From assembly GCA_944739405.2 (NCBI GenBank), contig OX123191.2:5932830-5996829 (forward strand): 64,000 bases of DNA, in the 5' to 3' direction. The translations under genes and the position numbers were made by a program. This DNA comes from Euclidia mi (Eukaryota > Arthropoda > Insecta > Lepidoptera > Erebidae). The notes beneath the pieces were generated by a model. The model was not told the DNA's origin and did not search any database. It saw only the letters and a program-made list of their open reading frames with translations. How positions within the stretch are numbered: position 1 is the first letter of the stretch; each line of letters begins with the position of its first letter. This document shows, piece after piece, positions 41,493 to 54,437 of this stretch.

Positions 41493-42834
41493 ATAAAAAA
41501 ACCATATAGGAATTTAAACTTTCGTGGTCATTTAAACTTATTTTAAATTGTCTTTCGGGATATATACCACGTACCTTTGTTTGGAGTAACCGATATTTCG
41601 GCACTGTTGCAAGCGCCATGTTCACGGATGTACTGCCCCATTAAGTATAAAAATTTGGAAACGGTATGTGGACGACATTTTCTGTGTTATGGAAGGCGAT
41701 GAAGCAACTGTTCAACAGTACTTGGCACATTTAAACAGCATCCACAGTAAAATGGATTTTACGTATGAAATGGAAAAGGAGAGAAGAATGGCATTCCTTG
41801 AAGTTATGATTGCCGTACGAGATGACGGTTCCCTGAGCCACTCCGTATACAGAAAACCAACGCACACAGATCGCTTTCTACACGCCGACTCACATCATCA
41901 CCCACGTCAACTGAATTCCGTTATAACGTCGCTTACCGACCGGGCATACAGCTTATGTGACGAGGAACATTTGAATAAAGAACTTTCACATATAAGCGAC
42001 GTTCTTCACAAGAACGGGTACAGTAGGCGAATTAGACCACCTAGACATACTCAAAAACACCTGGACTTCAAGGTTGAACGACACCCAGCGTACTTACCGT
42101 ACGTCAAAGGAGTGACAGATAAGGTCGCCAACATCCTTAAGAAGGTTTCAGTTAAAACTATCTTCACTCCTTTTAAGAAAGTGTCGCAATGTATAAGAAC
42201 GCCGAAAGACAGTCTTCCCTTAGAAAAGCCAGGTGTATACAAAAATGACTGCAGCTGTGGGAGTTCCTATATAGGACAAACTAAACGCACTATCTCTTGC
42301 CGAATAAAGGAACACATTAGTGCAGTCAAAAATAATGAACCACACAAGTCGGCCATATCTCAACACCCCTTAGACTCGGGTATCGACCACTGGATTGAGC
42401 TACATAACCCTCAGGTGCTTTCGACAGAACGCCACTACATACCTCGAATGGTTAGGGAGGCTATTGAAATTTAAAAAATCAAGAATTTCAATAGAGAGGA
42501 TGGGTTTCAACTGTCGAGTATCTGGCATCCAATGGTACGTCTATGTAAAACCCGTGCAAATAACAAAATCAAAACATGAGCTGACGTAGTTAGTGTAGTA
42601 AGTCGTGATCGGGTACAATGCGATAGTGATAACAGTGCTAGTGGTGTTGAACGCAAAAAACGAGTAAGAAAGCGGGTAGACCGTTATACTTGCTCGTAAC
42701 ATTCATCCACCCGCAATATCCTCAGTACATCCGTGAACATGGCGCTTGCAACAGTGCCGAAATATCGTTTACTCCAAACAAAGGTACGTGGTATATATCC
42801 CGAAAGACAATTTAAAATAAGAATAAAAAAACCA
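41493..42834 (+). mobile_element. Penelope-like element, family 2, with 99-bp inverted pLTRs and 12-bp TSD
   Basis: 'ataaaaaaacca' at 41493-41504 and 42823-42834 delimits 41505-42822. 41537-41635 and 42723-42821 are inverted copies with one mismatch in 99. A 5' extension 41505-41536 lies outside the left pLTR and matches the extension of the minus copy. The interior starts in the middle of the RT (KIWKRYVDDIF), so the element is an internally 5'-deleted copy that still carries both ends. Confidence 0.9.
41650..42699 (+). pseudogene. Penelope-like protein C-terminal half (RT end + GIY-YIG)
   Basis: One frame from KIWKRYVDDIF to TAA at 42697, broken by TAA at 42472 and TGA at 42577. The RT box is YVDD (intact). 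GIY-YIG appears as GVYKNDC...SSYIGQTKR, with the YIG motif kept, followed by RIKEHISAVK. Downstream is NFNREDGFQLSSIW and a basic tail (KKRVRKRVDR). Upstream RT motifs are missing, so the product could not polymerise, but an endonuclease domain up to 42471 is open. Confidence 0.88.
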
Positions 42835-45087
42835 CTTCATAAATACATTCGTCTCAATAATTTATTCATGTAATTTACTTTCGAAACTCGAAACAATATT
42901 TAATGCATTACCAAAGTTTTAAGTTTTATTAGAGTTTCTTTGTACCGACGCCTAAGGCTTAGTACTCAGTAAGGAGTGACCATACATTAGCTGAGTGCGT
43001 GTTTACTCGTGAATAATATATATCAGACTTATTCCAAGCTTTTAGCGGCCATCATATTATTATAAATTAGATGCCCGCCCTAGCTTCGCAGTGCTAGTGT
43101 AAGTAATAAAAGAAATGAGACATAATTTCTGGTATTTATTTTAATTGTAATTTTATTTTTAAACGGAAGATACAAAATAAAATTACAATGGAAATACACA
43201 CACAACAAAAAGAGAAAATGACACCCTCGCATCGATTAGTTAGGCAAATTGTGATTTTAAATGGCGAAAATATACGTGCAACACACAACATATTGACTCC
43301 TGTGGAAATCAAATCCAGAACAATCAGTGAAGTATTAAGTGGCCATCGAATCGATTCGTGCAAACAAAACAGCTTAATTCGAATGCTAGAAATACGTCAA
43401 TCAATTTACTTATATTTGAATTAAACCTTCGGCTACATAAAAATGCAGCTTATTGAATAAAATAAACAGTGATAAAAAACATGTCGACTACTTATTTCCA
43501 TTATGAAACATCGGTGGAGACATTAACTTACATTAAAGTTTCATCGTCCCGACAAAAGGCAGTAATAAAGCTTTTAATAGTAAAACTTTTAAATGCATCC
43601 GATATCATAATAACCACCCTTTCACTGACCAACATATTGGACGTACCTTCCAACCACTCCTATTAATATCCGCTTACGCTTAAAACGTAATTAATTAAAA
43701 AATAATTAATATCAGAAGTCATTACTGATCAATTTTGACATCGCATATTTATGTGGTGAGGAAACCAACTATCAGTTTTAATTAACTCGATATCCGAAAT
43801 GCTTCGTTAAAATAAACGGTCATTTTTTTAAATATGAAAAGCTTTCTGGCAACATAGGTTATCATCGAATGTATGGATTCGATTACCACAATCATAAAAA
43901 GATATCGCTTATGCACAATATGATACGTGAAAATTGGTTTGTAAAACTTTATTTAATAAGAAATTAAGATGTAAGCCTTTCTATTTTCTTTTCGCTTTCA
44001 TAATTAAAAAAGAACAGACCTAGGACTATAAAACCTAAATGAAGAGGAATACGAAAAAAAATAAGTTACCTAGTAAAAGCTAGTTATGGTTAGAAATAGA
44101 GAATAAAGATGGAAAAGCATTAGCAACAAAAATGGTGATGCTAACATAATATTAAGAAAGGTGCATGAAACTATGAGATCTTAAAGCTAAATAAATTATT
44201 TGTACCGACATTATAGAAGATTAATAGAATTCAAATTTTTATGCGATACTTACTTATAACTGGGTAACGGCCTACGCCAAGTCTTTTAGAAGAATCTGAA
44301 ACAACACAATTAATATAAACATACTATTAATATAGGTACTACTTGAAAGAAAAGCCTAGTATTAGGTATTTTAAACGCAAAAGTTTATGAGAATATATAG
44401 GTGGGTGTTTCTTACTTTTTCACGCACAAACTACTAAGTTTATATCATCAAAGAAGAAAATATAACCCTCCGTCGTAATAGAAATGCGGTCAGAAACTAC
44501 TACTTCATAACATAAAGATTAAATCTGTATAATAAATAATATTTGATCTTGCTCCGTTTTAAAAGAGACCCAAGCAAAGACCCGTTTTAAAGATAAATGG
44601 TATATAGTTTTGTTGTAGATACTTATTTCTTAGGTAGGTAAACATAAGTAGTACTTAGATCACTACATCATTGTAAAAAATAAATTATAACCTGGAGAAC
44701 CAATCCAACTAGACGAATGTCTTACAATTTAAGCCATGACCAAGCAAAATATTGTGAATTCTACTGTCACACATGTCAATCATTCGACCTGTCTGTGATA
44801 TTTTCAAATGACTTTTAAATTACTATCATAAATAACCCATAAGTATAGAATATGGGTCAATTAAAAATAACTGTCCGATGATAATAAAAATGGCTTTATC
44901 GACATCGCCTCTTGGGACAGTGGCAATTCTAGCAAACGGTTAATTACTTAAAAACCTTTATACGAGTTAGTTGATTTATTTCCCATGGGATAGACATACA
45001 TTAGCGTGCAATGTATGTAGCGTAGCCAGTATATATAGAATATGCGACAGACTACCATGCAGATGATATAGCGGTCGAATCCACAAA
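42835..45087. other. 2.2-kb AT-rich stretch without recognised genes
   Basis: Open frames at 43188-43424 and 43469-43666 (65-78 codons) are unassigned and overlap open frames on the other strand. No repeat was identified. Confidence 0.45.
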
Positions 45088-45365
45088 TTCGAGTTAATTT
45101 TTTATAGCCTAACGCCTGTATCCCCGAAGGGGTAGGCAGAGGTGTAATATTACACTCACATTTCGCCATGATTTTTTTAAAGGTCCCACGTAATAGGGGG
45201 CGAGTGTATTGCCGTACCGGGCACATTACCAGACTCCATGCTGCTACAGAGAATTTCCTAAAGGAGAAACCCAATATCACTTTGCCCGACCCGGAAATCG
45301 CACCCGAGACCTCCCAATCTCACGCGCACATTTATGCCGCGAGACCAACGAGGCAGTTCGAGTTA
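45088..45365 (-). mobile_element. SINE A (head 2) with 9-bp TSD
   Basis: The minus-strand head at 45356 reads 'ctcgttggtctcgcggcata' with a decayed B box. Body and tail are SINE A, ending 'aggcgttaggctataaaa'. Flanks are 'ttcgagtta' at 45088-45096 and 45357-45365. It lacks the 5' module seen in the two head-2 copies at 20601 and 61843. Confidence 0.85.
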
Positions 45366-46499
45366 TATGCGTAATAAATCGTTGATTATGGTTTGCTCGC
45401 TCCTGGCTGTCATGAAGACGTCTGACAGTTGTTATGGGTATTCAGTATTCTCAAATAAATTGATATAGATCTAAGCCATGGAATATCGCTACACCTTCCT
45501 TTATCTGGTTGGACTAATAAGCGGACTCCAGGCTCTAACGCGTAAACATTCGGTCTCAGTCTTCTTTCTCTAACGCTACGAAAAAGATGTAGCATATTAC
45601 TGCATTTAAAACATGCATAATTATGGTCTAAAACGCTGTACTGTGTTGCAGCATTAGCTGCTAAAAAATGCGCATTTTAAGGCCAACATTGGCTGCTACA
45701 CATCACCGATAAACAGAGTTGCTTAGCAACTAAGTCTGTCATCTGCTCTAAACTATGTAGGGCCTGTACTATGGTAACTAAATAATTGATAAAGATACTT
45801 GTATACTAATATCTTCATAAATATGTGCATGCTACAGACAAATTACACCCAAACTCAGAACAAGTAACCGTAATTAGCAGTCAGGGTCTTTAATAACCAG
45901 AACCACCACATGTCATAATTGACACTTACATCCTAAATGATGCTTTCTTTACATTTAGCTGCGTCACGGTGTGACACTTATGAACGCTAATACTGAAGTA
46001 TATTACTTAATGATTCTACATTTACATTTTCTGCAATATTCACAATGCAAGAGGTAGAACCACGAGAAAGAACGAGCAATAAAACTCATGGTCGCCCTTT
46101 CTTTATCGCCTATATAATAAACGAATATTTAATTTTAGTAAGAAGCTGACTGCTTCAACTTGTGTAAACTACCTACTTGTATAAAATTTATTAATTTCAT
46201 ACACTTACTGTACAATTTGGGCTGGTCTTTACAAAAAAATAAGTCTTTAAAACCGTATTCAGACTTCTTTTACATTTTGTGTAGCTATTTTTATTACATC
46301 ATAAATTTGTGAAAGGAAAAAGGGCGATCGCCTTTAGCGATAGAAAAAGGTTTCTTTAGATCTCTTGAATTATTCGGGTACTTATTTTAATCTAACCAAT
46401 AATAACTCCAAAGTGTTTCTGAAACAGGTTAACTAAAATGGGAACATTCATTCGCATTTCTTTAGACACTTGGTAAAAATAAATATAATAATAATAATT
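45366..46499. other. Gene-free AT-rich stretch
   Basis: No recognised gene or repeat. Confidence 0.5.
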
Positions 46500-47040
46500 G
46501 TATACCCCACTGGGGCAGTTGTTATTTCATCATGAGATTGATGCATTCTCAGAGGCCAGAGTAACAGCTTTCAAACATCACCTTTGTCTTGTGATATATA
46601 TTAGAGGATAGAAAGAAAGCTTACAAACCACAGGACAGCTTTGTGGCGAGCTGAATGTATGTGGTGACACTGCTGTCCCAAATGCTTCAGAGAGTCGGTC
46701 GGTCAGGGGCTCGTCTCCGGCTTGGCTTTGCTGGCTGGTTGGAGTGGATTTCCAAGAGCGCCCGCAGGAGTCTCGACTCTGGCTTACCTTAGTCAGCTGG
46801 CCAGAGGGAAGTCGCAAGAGCTATTAGCTCGGGAGTGGAAGTGTCTTTCTCAAGGACGTAATTACGGGGAAACCCGCTCCGGGCCGAAATTGCCGGAGGC
46901 CCGCTATGTGCTACACCGCTCGACACCCGGCGTTGCCCTCTTGTTGCCTTTATGGAAGAATTTGTTTGCTTTGGCGGCTCCTAAGAGAGAGCCCATCCAG
47001 TGAGTTGGTGAGTAACCGTTTGCCCCTTTTTGATATACTC
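46500..47040. other. Unassigned GC-richer island
   Basis: This 540-bp block stands out by composition from its AT-rich flanks. It contains an open frame 46722-47003 (93 codons, + strand) and an opposite-strand frame 46578-46817. Neither resembles a family I know. Two candidate splice donors ('cagtgagt' near 47000 and 'ttggtgagta' near 47007) follow the + frame, so it could be an exon, a 5' UTR of an unrecognised element, or chance. Confidence 0.35.
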
Positions 47041-48550
47041 TAAGAGTATTTAGGGCAGGCACCGTTTCTCACCCACTTCACCAAGACCAGCCTATTAATC
47101 ACCCATCACAATAGCCCAGAATAATAAGTTTTCATACGAGTAACAATGGTACCTCACCAGCTGTGGCTAATCTGTGACTGTACTTTTTAGTTTCGTTATA
47201 GAGGCTCCGCAGAAGGTGTTCTATCACATTCTAGATAACAACTCTCAAAGGGCCTCTGCACGTTAGACCTACGTCTCCGTGTACGCCTGCCAAAAGGCCG
47301 ATTATTCTTCTTACATCATAAGTTAGAAGATTAGCCGTGAAAGAGAAACATTTTATATCTAAACGTATGTTATGGTTATGTGGTATGTATAAAATGTAAA
47401 ATAAGAATAAACCAGAGACTTAAATCGTTAGATGTGCCTTGCGCTTCCAAAAACTGTTCACGTTTTAGTCAATTTGACAAAGCGCGCGCAGTACTAGGTA
47501 CGCAAGTTACTACGACGGGAAAAGTGAGCTCATTCTTCCCAACAACGACACGTTTTCGCGTGCCATATGTATGATAAGGGCACATCAAATGAATTAAATC
47601 TCTGGAGTTAACAATTTTATTAATATTTTGCGACTACTCATAGAAGACCATCTAATCGCAAACTATGTACTACAGAGCGTGTGCTATGATAACGCGACAG
47701 GTGTATACTATAATAATGTAATATAGAAATGTATTAGTATCAGTTGTCATTATTATATTAAACATATTGCCAAAAATGGACTCAGTAGCCGTATCATAGA
47801 TAAATTAGATACACTACACCCAGACATAGAACTAATAAAGAATTTTATAACAAAAGCTCTGGGTTGGATCTAAGTCACCAACCACTGGGATAACAAAGAT
47901 AATTTTTGATCCGCTTCATCAGCTGTTCTCGTCAGAACCTTATCTTTTTATCAATTTCGACGTATAGAATCACAGCAGAATAACTTATGATACTTATATG
48001 ACCAACAGAACCCGGACATAAATACGTTGAAACATACATTATTATATTACAATCAATAATTGGACCAAAAATAAAATATGTACATGACGTTATTTGGCAA
48101 AGGCTCGAGGCTTTCTGCCAATATTTGGTCAACGATATATGGAGAAATAGGAAAATTGTTTTTGTTAAAGAAAATTATTATAACGTTATTTAAGTTTGTT
48201 TATGTATAATTATTATTGAATGTTTATGAAGCCGAAAGTGTTAACAGATTTCAAATTGCTGTCGGTTTAAGTATGGTTTAGTACTAAAGATTAAAGCGGC
48301 TTTCTTAAAATAGTTACACGTATTTATATGAAGTATGTTAAGGTTGAAGTTGGAAAACGGAGTAAACGTAGGTTTTCTAGGCAATTAAGTAACATTTTGT
48401 CACAAGTCACTTCTAGGTGATTTAAATTATGCAGAGAGGTGTTTAGACTTGCCGTTAAGTTCATTTCAAACAAAAGTTAAAAATAATCTTATACATAAGG
48501 TGTCTTATAGTTTAAATGAGTATCTTGATGACACGTGCGCTTGGGAATAA
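47041..48550. other. Gene-free stretch
   Basis: A perfect short palindrome 'atactctaagagtat' lies at about 47035-47049. Around 47765-47870 a short frame could be read as a very decayed ORF, but nothing can be assigned. Confidence 0.45.
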
Positions 48551-48956
48551 ATATTCTCTTTATCATCATCCTCCTAGCGTTATCCCAGTCTTAACCTGGG
48601 GTCCGCTTTCTAGTCTAACCGAATTTGGCGGAATATTAGCTTTTCCACGGAGCGACTGCCTATCTGACCTCCGCAACCCGAAGGGATAGCGATATTCCAT
48701 GGTTTAGACTAGTGTCAGTTTATTTTAGAGGTACTGACGCCCTATAAAACGACTGTCAAAGATCTTCATGACAGCCGGGACCGACGGCTTAACGTGCTCT
48801 CCAAGGCACGAGACAAGCGATAATTAACAATTCAATATGCACATTACTCCGAAAAGTCAGTGGTGCACGCCGTGGATTCGAACCCGATACCCTCTGCATA
48901 GCAGTCCGTTGGTATCTCCACTAGGCTATCGCTGCCTATATACATATTCTCTTTAT
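48551..48956 (-). mobile_element. tRNA-headed SINE B with 13-bp TSD
   Basis: Same structure as the copy at 7204-7608: minus-strand head 'gcctagtggagataccaacg', B box 'gggttcgaatccac', 3' end 'cgctaggaggatgatga'. Flanks are 'atattctctttat' at 48551-48563 and 48944-48956. Within the body the two copies agree closely. Confidence 0.9.
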
Positions 48957-49756
48957 ATTAGGCCAAATTTTGTTTATCAGGTCAATAGGTACTTACATTT
49001 TGACGTTCATAAGCGACACTTTGTGGCCTAAGTGGATAAATGATTTTGACTTCGCTTTGTGTGCGACCAATAACCTGCCAAGACAGCAAAACGTGCGGCA
49101 TGTCCTGTTTTGTAGCCCCGCATCCCCATCTGTAGAGATTGTACCTGCAGTGTCCCACTTGAGTACGTAGCCGGTTTTAGGACAGGTGGAACAATGCAAG
49201 TCCTGCCCTGGGTGAAGTTCCGCGCATGTACAATTTCACTTATACGTTATCCAAAATTTTGAAACACGCGTTCATATTCTCAACCTTTAGGCTATTCTAT
49301 CCCATCCACCGCATTGTTGACGGAATAATACGATAGTTTAGTTTCATAAAAAAGGTATTTTCAGTTAATTCATAGAATAAGTACATCGCAAAGATTGTAG
49401 CCTTAATATTATCGAGACCTAAATACATGTGCTTCATATTAAAATTTAAGTACGCGTCATTAAATGCGCCGCTTTTAAGTAAATTCAATTCAGTTTAGCT
49501 CCCGCTTATGTGAGGATTTGGTCGTAATGCAAGCGATTGGCGTTTTAACTTAAAATATTTTTACTAAAACGTGAGGTACTTTGTATTCATATATCGCCTT
49601 GTTCCCTTAAAGTATGTTTCTTTGTATTTTACGATGCTTTAGCTAAAACATTGTTTCGGTTATATTTTCATCGAATTTCAACAACATTGTTCGTTATTTT
49701 GCTAAAGTGGGTAATAAAACATTCAGGTAACTGGCGTCAATTTAACTCGCTGCGTT
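48957..49756. other. Gene-free stretch
   Basis: No recognised gene or repeat. Confidence 0.5.
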
Positions 49757-50134
49757 TATACAGGGTGTCACAAGACCCATCACCAAGCCGAATTCTACGT
49801 TGTGGACATCATGCCAAGTCATATTAACCAAAAATAATACCTGAGAAACGATTTCATTTTAAGTTTTCATTTTTTAAACCACAATTAAAAGCGCGCGCGT
49901 GCAATGCTCGAAATACCTACTTATCAATGGGGTCATAGGGCATCTAAAGAACATATTGGCGGGGAAAATGCATCGATTTCGTACCTAATTAGAAAAATTC
50001 CATACTAACTTTGAGCCTCAATATCTCCTGAACCAGTCATTTCCCAGGTATGGTGCCGAAGTAAAAAATGTTCGTAGTGATAGGTACAACATGGGATTTC
50101 AGTTTTCGTTAAGTGTCTTTTTACACCCTGTATA
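49757..50134. mobile_element. Small MITE with CAGGGTGT inverted ends, TA/TATA target
   Basis: 49761-50130 starts 'cagggtgtcacaagac' and its inverted right end starts 'cagggtgtaaaaagac'. Both sides show TATA (49757-49760, 50131-50134). Size and TA target suggest a Tc1/mariner-type non-autonomous element. No ORF is present. Confidence 0.75.
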
Positions 50135-50846
50135 TTCTACTACATGTAAATCATAAATCAACCTTTCAAAACTGTTCAGAATACACTTCTGTATTCTGTT
50201 TTTTGGATCTATTTTAATTTATATCCCAAATAGAGGAATTTGAAGCTTGAATGAAAATCCGTGCGATATAGATAGGTAGGTAAATCTTTACCATGCGAAT
50301 ACACGGTTTGTACAAATCAGGCATTAATAACTTACATGTACATAATTATATAGCAAATAAACAACAGCGGCCTTATCGTTACATGCGATTTCTTCCAGGA
50401 AAATTTAGGATGGACAGACTGAAAAAGACAATAAGTTTTGATAATGTAGCGATTAAATGTATCTGAACACTATTAATTGTTAGAAAATCCCGTTTGTTGT
50501 ATGTTTGTTGTTGCAACATAGAAATGTTCTGCAACGTGACATTGAACTCGACACTATTGTAGCAGTCCAAATGTCTGGCAATAATCTGACTATGTTATCT
50601 AAAATATCTAAAATGTATTAACGTTTACAGAGCCGTCTACATAGTACATGTATTCTGAATATCGTAGAAGTAAGGAATGATTTATTTCTAGTGTTAGACA
50701 GTAGCAACTTAAAATATTACATATTGTTATCAAATTAGAACGTAGTTATCTTAATGGGAGCTGAGAATAATTCTACCTGTGCTAATATTTATGTAGCGGG
50801 TCTCAATGAAACATATGAAATGAAAAGGTGAAATACAAGTCGCTTA
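50135..50846. other. Gene-free AT-rich stretch
   Basis: No recognised gene or repeat. Confidence 0.5.
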
Positions 50847-51099
50847 AAAACAAGTCTTCGTGGTGCAGTGGATAACGTATGCGACTGCTGATGTCCCGGG
50901 TCGGGCAAAAAGTGTTACTGGGATTTTCCGAATTCTCAGTAGCAGCACGGAGTCTGGTGATGTGCCCGGTAACGGCAATAGGCTCGCCCCCTATTACGTG
51001 GGACCTAAAAATGCATAGCGAAATGTGGGTGTAATATTACACTTCTGCCTACCCCTACGGAGATACAAGCGTGAGTCTATAAAACAAAAAAAATAAGTC
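50847..51099 (+). mobile_element. SINE A (head 1) lacking the B-box core
   Basis: The head 'cgtggtgcagtggataacgt' is followed by a short deletion that removes GGTTCGA ('ctgatgtcccgggtcgggca'). The rest matches the family to 'aagcgtgagtctataaa'. Flanks 'aaaacaagtc' (50847-50856) and 'aaaataagtc' (51090-51099) agree at 9 of 10 positions. Confidence 0.8.
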
Positions 51100-53507
51100 A
51101 ACTCATATCCAGGGCTGAGTAGCACAGCTAGTCCATGCCATAACTTACTTGGGATAAACAGATAGCAATTAAGCATTTATTTTTATATTATTGCCTCATA
51201 AAGAATTGTCCCATAAATATTACTATTAGTTCAAATCACTTAAATATGACATTAGGAACAATTCTACTTCTTATGTGTTTTTTAAAATGTGGCCATTTAA
51301 GATCCAGATTTTCGTTGCTCATTTATACCTCGCACATCATTGTCTGAACTAATGGTGGAATGGTTTATGTGGTTGCCGTTACACTGCACTGAGTCTTGTG
51401 AGTGATCCGATACGGCACAATAGTTTGCATGATCCAAAATAATTACCACCACTCTGAGAATTTTTGCCAATTGAATAAAGACCCCTTTGATACAGGATTA
51501 ATTATTAAAAGAACTAGAGTTATATTTTTATTAAATGAATATGACATCCAATAAAGTATTACAAATAACAATAAGTGGGAATGCTATCGACCAACGAACA
51601 CCAAATAACGGCTAATCTAACATTACAATCAGTAAATGTCCTACAGTGAACAATTTATGGCCACACTACTCGTACCAGACAGGTGCGTTATAATTTATAA
51701 GCTTTAGGTCAAACTCGCCATCAAATCTTTTGTTAAACGCACGTTAATGACAGCACTAGCTATTAATATTTAATTGTATTAATTAATGCTAGAACTGGGG
51801 TAATTATCTTACCCATTTGGGGAAAACGTGTACAGCTTAATAGTATGTAATGTTTGTACATGGTAGAAGGATGGACGTAGGGGTTCCCCAAGGAGTCGTT
51901 TTTGTACCATGTGACAAAATTACTGAGGCAGAACTGTGAACGATGTTAATAAGAGACAGCAAATAGAGGTAGCCTTTCCTTCATGTTATATGTTTATATT
52001 TGGGGCAAATATTTTGCCTCTGTACAAGGTTTGGAATGGACCAGATGCAGAACGCTTGAAGCTGTCATAAATATGGTAATAGTAAACACTAAATCATTTG
52101 CTCTGCTGTTATGCATTAGCGACTGACGATTTATCAAATAATTCAATAATATCCTGGAATAATTCACTCACAAAAAACTGATCCATTAACTAAGCAGAGA
52201 AGCAGATAATTGATAAACTTACTTACGTGTGAATAAGTACATACATATTATAGACGTGAGACACTCAGACTCAGAAGATATCATTGTGTCCATTACTCAT
52301 AGATCTTAGTAGATATCAAACCTATGAGCTCCAATTCAGTAGTCAGGGTCACTGAACACAAGAATAAATGACTGGCCGTTAATTAATCACATTTGGCGAC
52401 GTCGAAAATATTTAGGTAACTTCTCTAGGTAATACAATGTCGTTCAATAATGTTTAAATGATTAGTTAGAGTAGGTTGCAAGTGCACTTGCTTTAGACAA
52501 ACAGCATCGTTAGTATATTTGACAACGTTTGCACTTCACTTTGTATTTGTAACAGTATTCAAGTGGCGATCGCACAGCCTAAGCATTTGTATAGCATTCT
52601 TGCTTGAAGCCTTAGATGGACTTTCTTATAAACTTGACGACTTTTTTATATTAAGCCGTCGGTTACGTTAGTCATGAAGATGTTTGCCAGTCGTTATAGG
52701 GAGTATTCGTGGAATTTCGCTATCACTCTGTAGAAAAGTTAGCATTCAGTGAAATCCGATTAGACTAGTAAGCGGTCTCAGGTTGCAACTGCAATGTCGC
52801 TAGGAAGATAATGATGAAATGGTGTCCAATGTCGATATAAAGGCTCAACAGAGCAGCAAGCGATGTCATCAGTCTACAATCAAACCATGCACAATATGAG
52901 ACAGCTGCTAGCTTCAAATTCATAACACCTACAGCCCCGCCGTGATACAAAGTAATATTATCTATAACCTTACGTGTGATAAAGGGTGATAGTGGTCAAA
53001 CAGCTTGACCTCTGTTCAAGTTGACCCCTTGGCTAGAAGCTGACCTCACTATTGCCATAATAATGTACGATGATAGATGTTACAATCACTATGATTAAAT
53101 CTTATCATTATATTTGGCTATGAATAAAGTATACCTCGATAAAATCAAAATGTTATGGTTTTCTAACAAAGAGCGTTTATTGATTGAAATAAAAGTATGA
53201 CAACATGTGTAGCAACGTACAAGAATTAATCTAGTTTCTTTAAGTACATGTATTTATTTAATGTTCTGTTCAGATGGAGATTTTAATGAGATCTGTAAAT
53301 AAAGTACTATAAATTTAATGTAAGATGTAAGAAAGTTTGCTCAAAGATACTTCAAAAATAAAATCTACAGCTAATGATTTCAAAACGGGTATCAAAATGA
53401 TTAAAAATAAAAATTCCTTTTTTATTACTCCTTAAAGGTTTCATTCGTCCTTGTTTTAAGAAACAAGATAATGATGCCTTTCAAAACAAAATTACTTGTA
53501 TTTAAAG
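51100..53507. other. 2.4-kb AT-rich stretch without recognised genes
   Basis: No coding similarity, RNA or repeat was recognised. Confidence 0.5.
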
Positions 53508-53624
53508 TACGGCAATAGGCTCGCCCCCTATTATTTGAGACCCGAAAATTCATTGCGAAATTTAGATGTAATATAACACCTCTGCCTACCCCTTCGGAGA
53601 TACAGGCGTGAGTCTATAAAATAA
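53508..53624 (+). mobile_element. SINE A, 5'-truncated
   Basis: Starts at 'acggcaataggctcgccccc' and ends 'caggcgtgagtctataaa'. Only the 3' half is present. Confidence 0.85.
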
Positions 53625-54035
53625 ATTTATAAGTGTGTGTGCTTAGTACTACCTATTGAAAAATGCCAACCTGCACACGCTTTACTATTTATTTTAATGT
53701 TATCAAAGGTAGATAGCCTAGTGGCAATCTCGGTTCAAAGACGTGGGTGTGTTTTCTCAATATCAGGAAAGTATAACTAAAATAACGAGTTGATGCTGCT
53801 GTTAAGGTATAATACAGGTAATTAACAAGGAGCAGAAAAGCGCTTAGGGGAGAAATTATTAGGTAACCTTGATGAAAGATTTTTTGCCATGCCAAACCAT
53901 GTTTAACTAACTGTCACACTGCAAGTTAATTGGAGGATTTGTCCTGCTATAAAGCGCTGGCCAGACATATTGAGTATTTCGTCTCTTACCAAAGATTTTA
54001 TTTACTTCGAGTATTAAGTACCTTAATTGCGTTCT

Positions 54036-54437
54036 ACGACACCTTCGGAACTAAACGAGGAAGTGACACTTTACAGTCATAGTATTGTCTTCCGACCAAC
54101 TCCGGCCACGCCGGCTTGTCTTGATAAGAGAGTCGCCAACTACGCGAGACATATTATAGTGCACATGTGTGTGCCCATACAAAAGCGCACTCTCTACTCC
54201 TTTCATTGTCCGGTGGGACGCCACATGCGACCCGACCGGAGAGAGATTGAGCGCAGGATCAACGGCTCAACGTGCTTTCAGAGGCACGGGGGTGCAACAC
54301 CACCAACTCCCTGACGCAGAGCTTCTATTGGATAGTGCCGAACAGAAAAACCCAATTTCAATTTTTGGTCGACCCGGGAATTGAATCTCAGACCTCATAA
54401 TCCTCAGGAGCTTACACTACCACAATGGCAGTCAATT
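54036..54437 (-). mobile_element. tRNA-headed SINE C
   Basis: The minus-strand head at 54437 reads 'tgccattgtggtagtgtaag' with a B-box-like 'gagattcaattcccgggtcg'. The body includes 'gcctctgaaagcacgttgag' (also found in SINE B as 'gagcacgttaag'), 'gcgtcccaccggacaatgaa' and 'gacaagccggcgtggccgga'. The 3' boundary near 54036 is approximate and no TSD was found. Confidence 0.7.
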
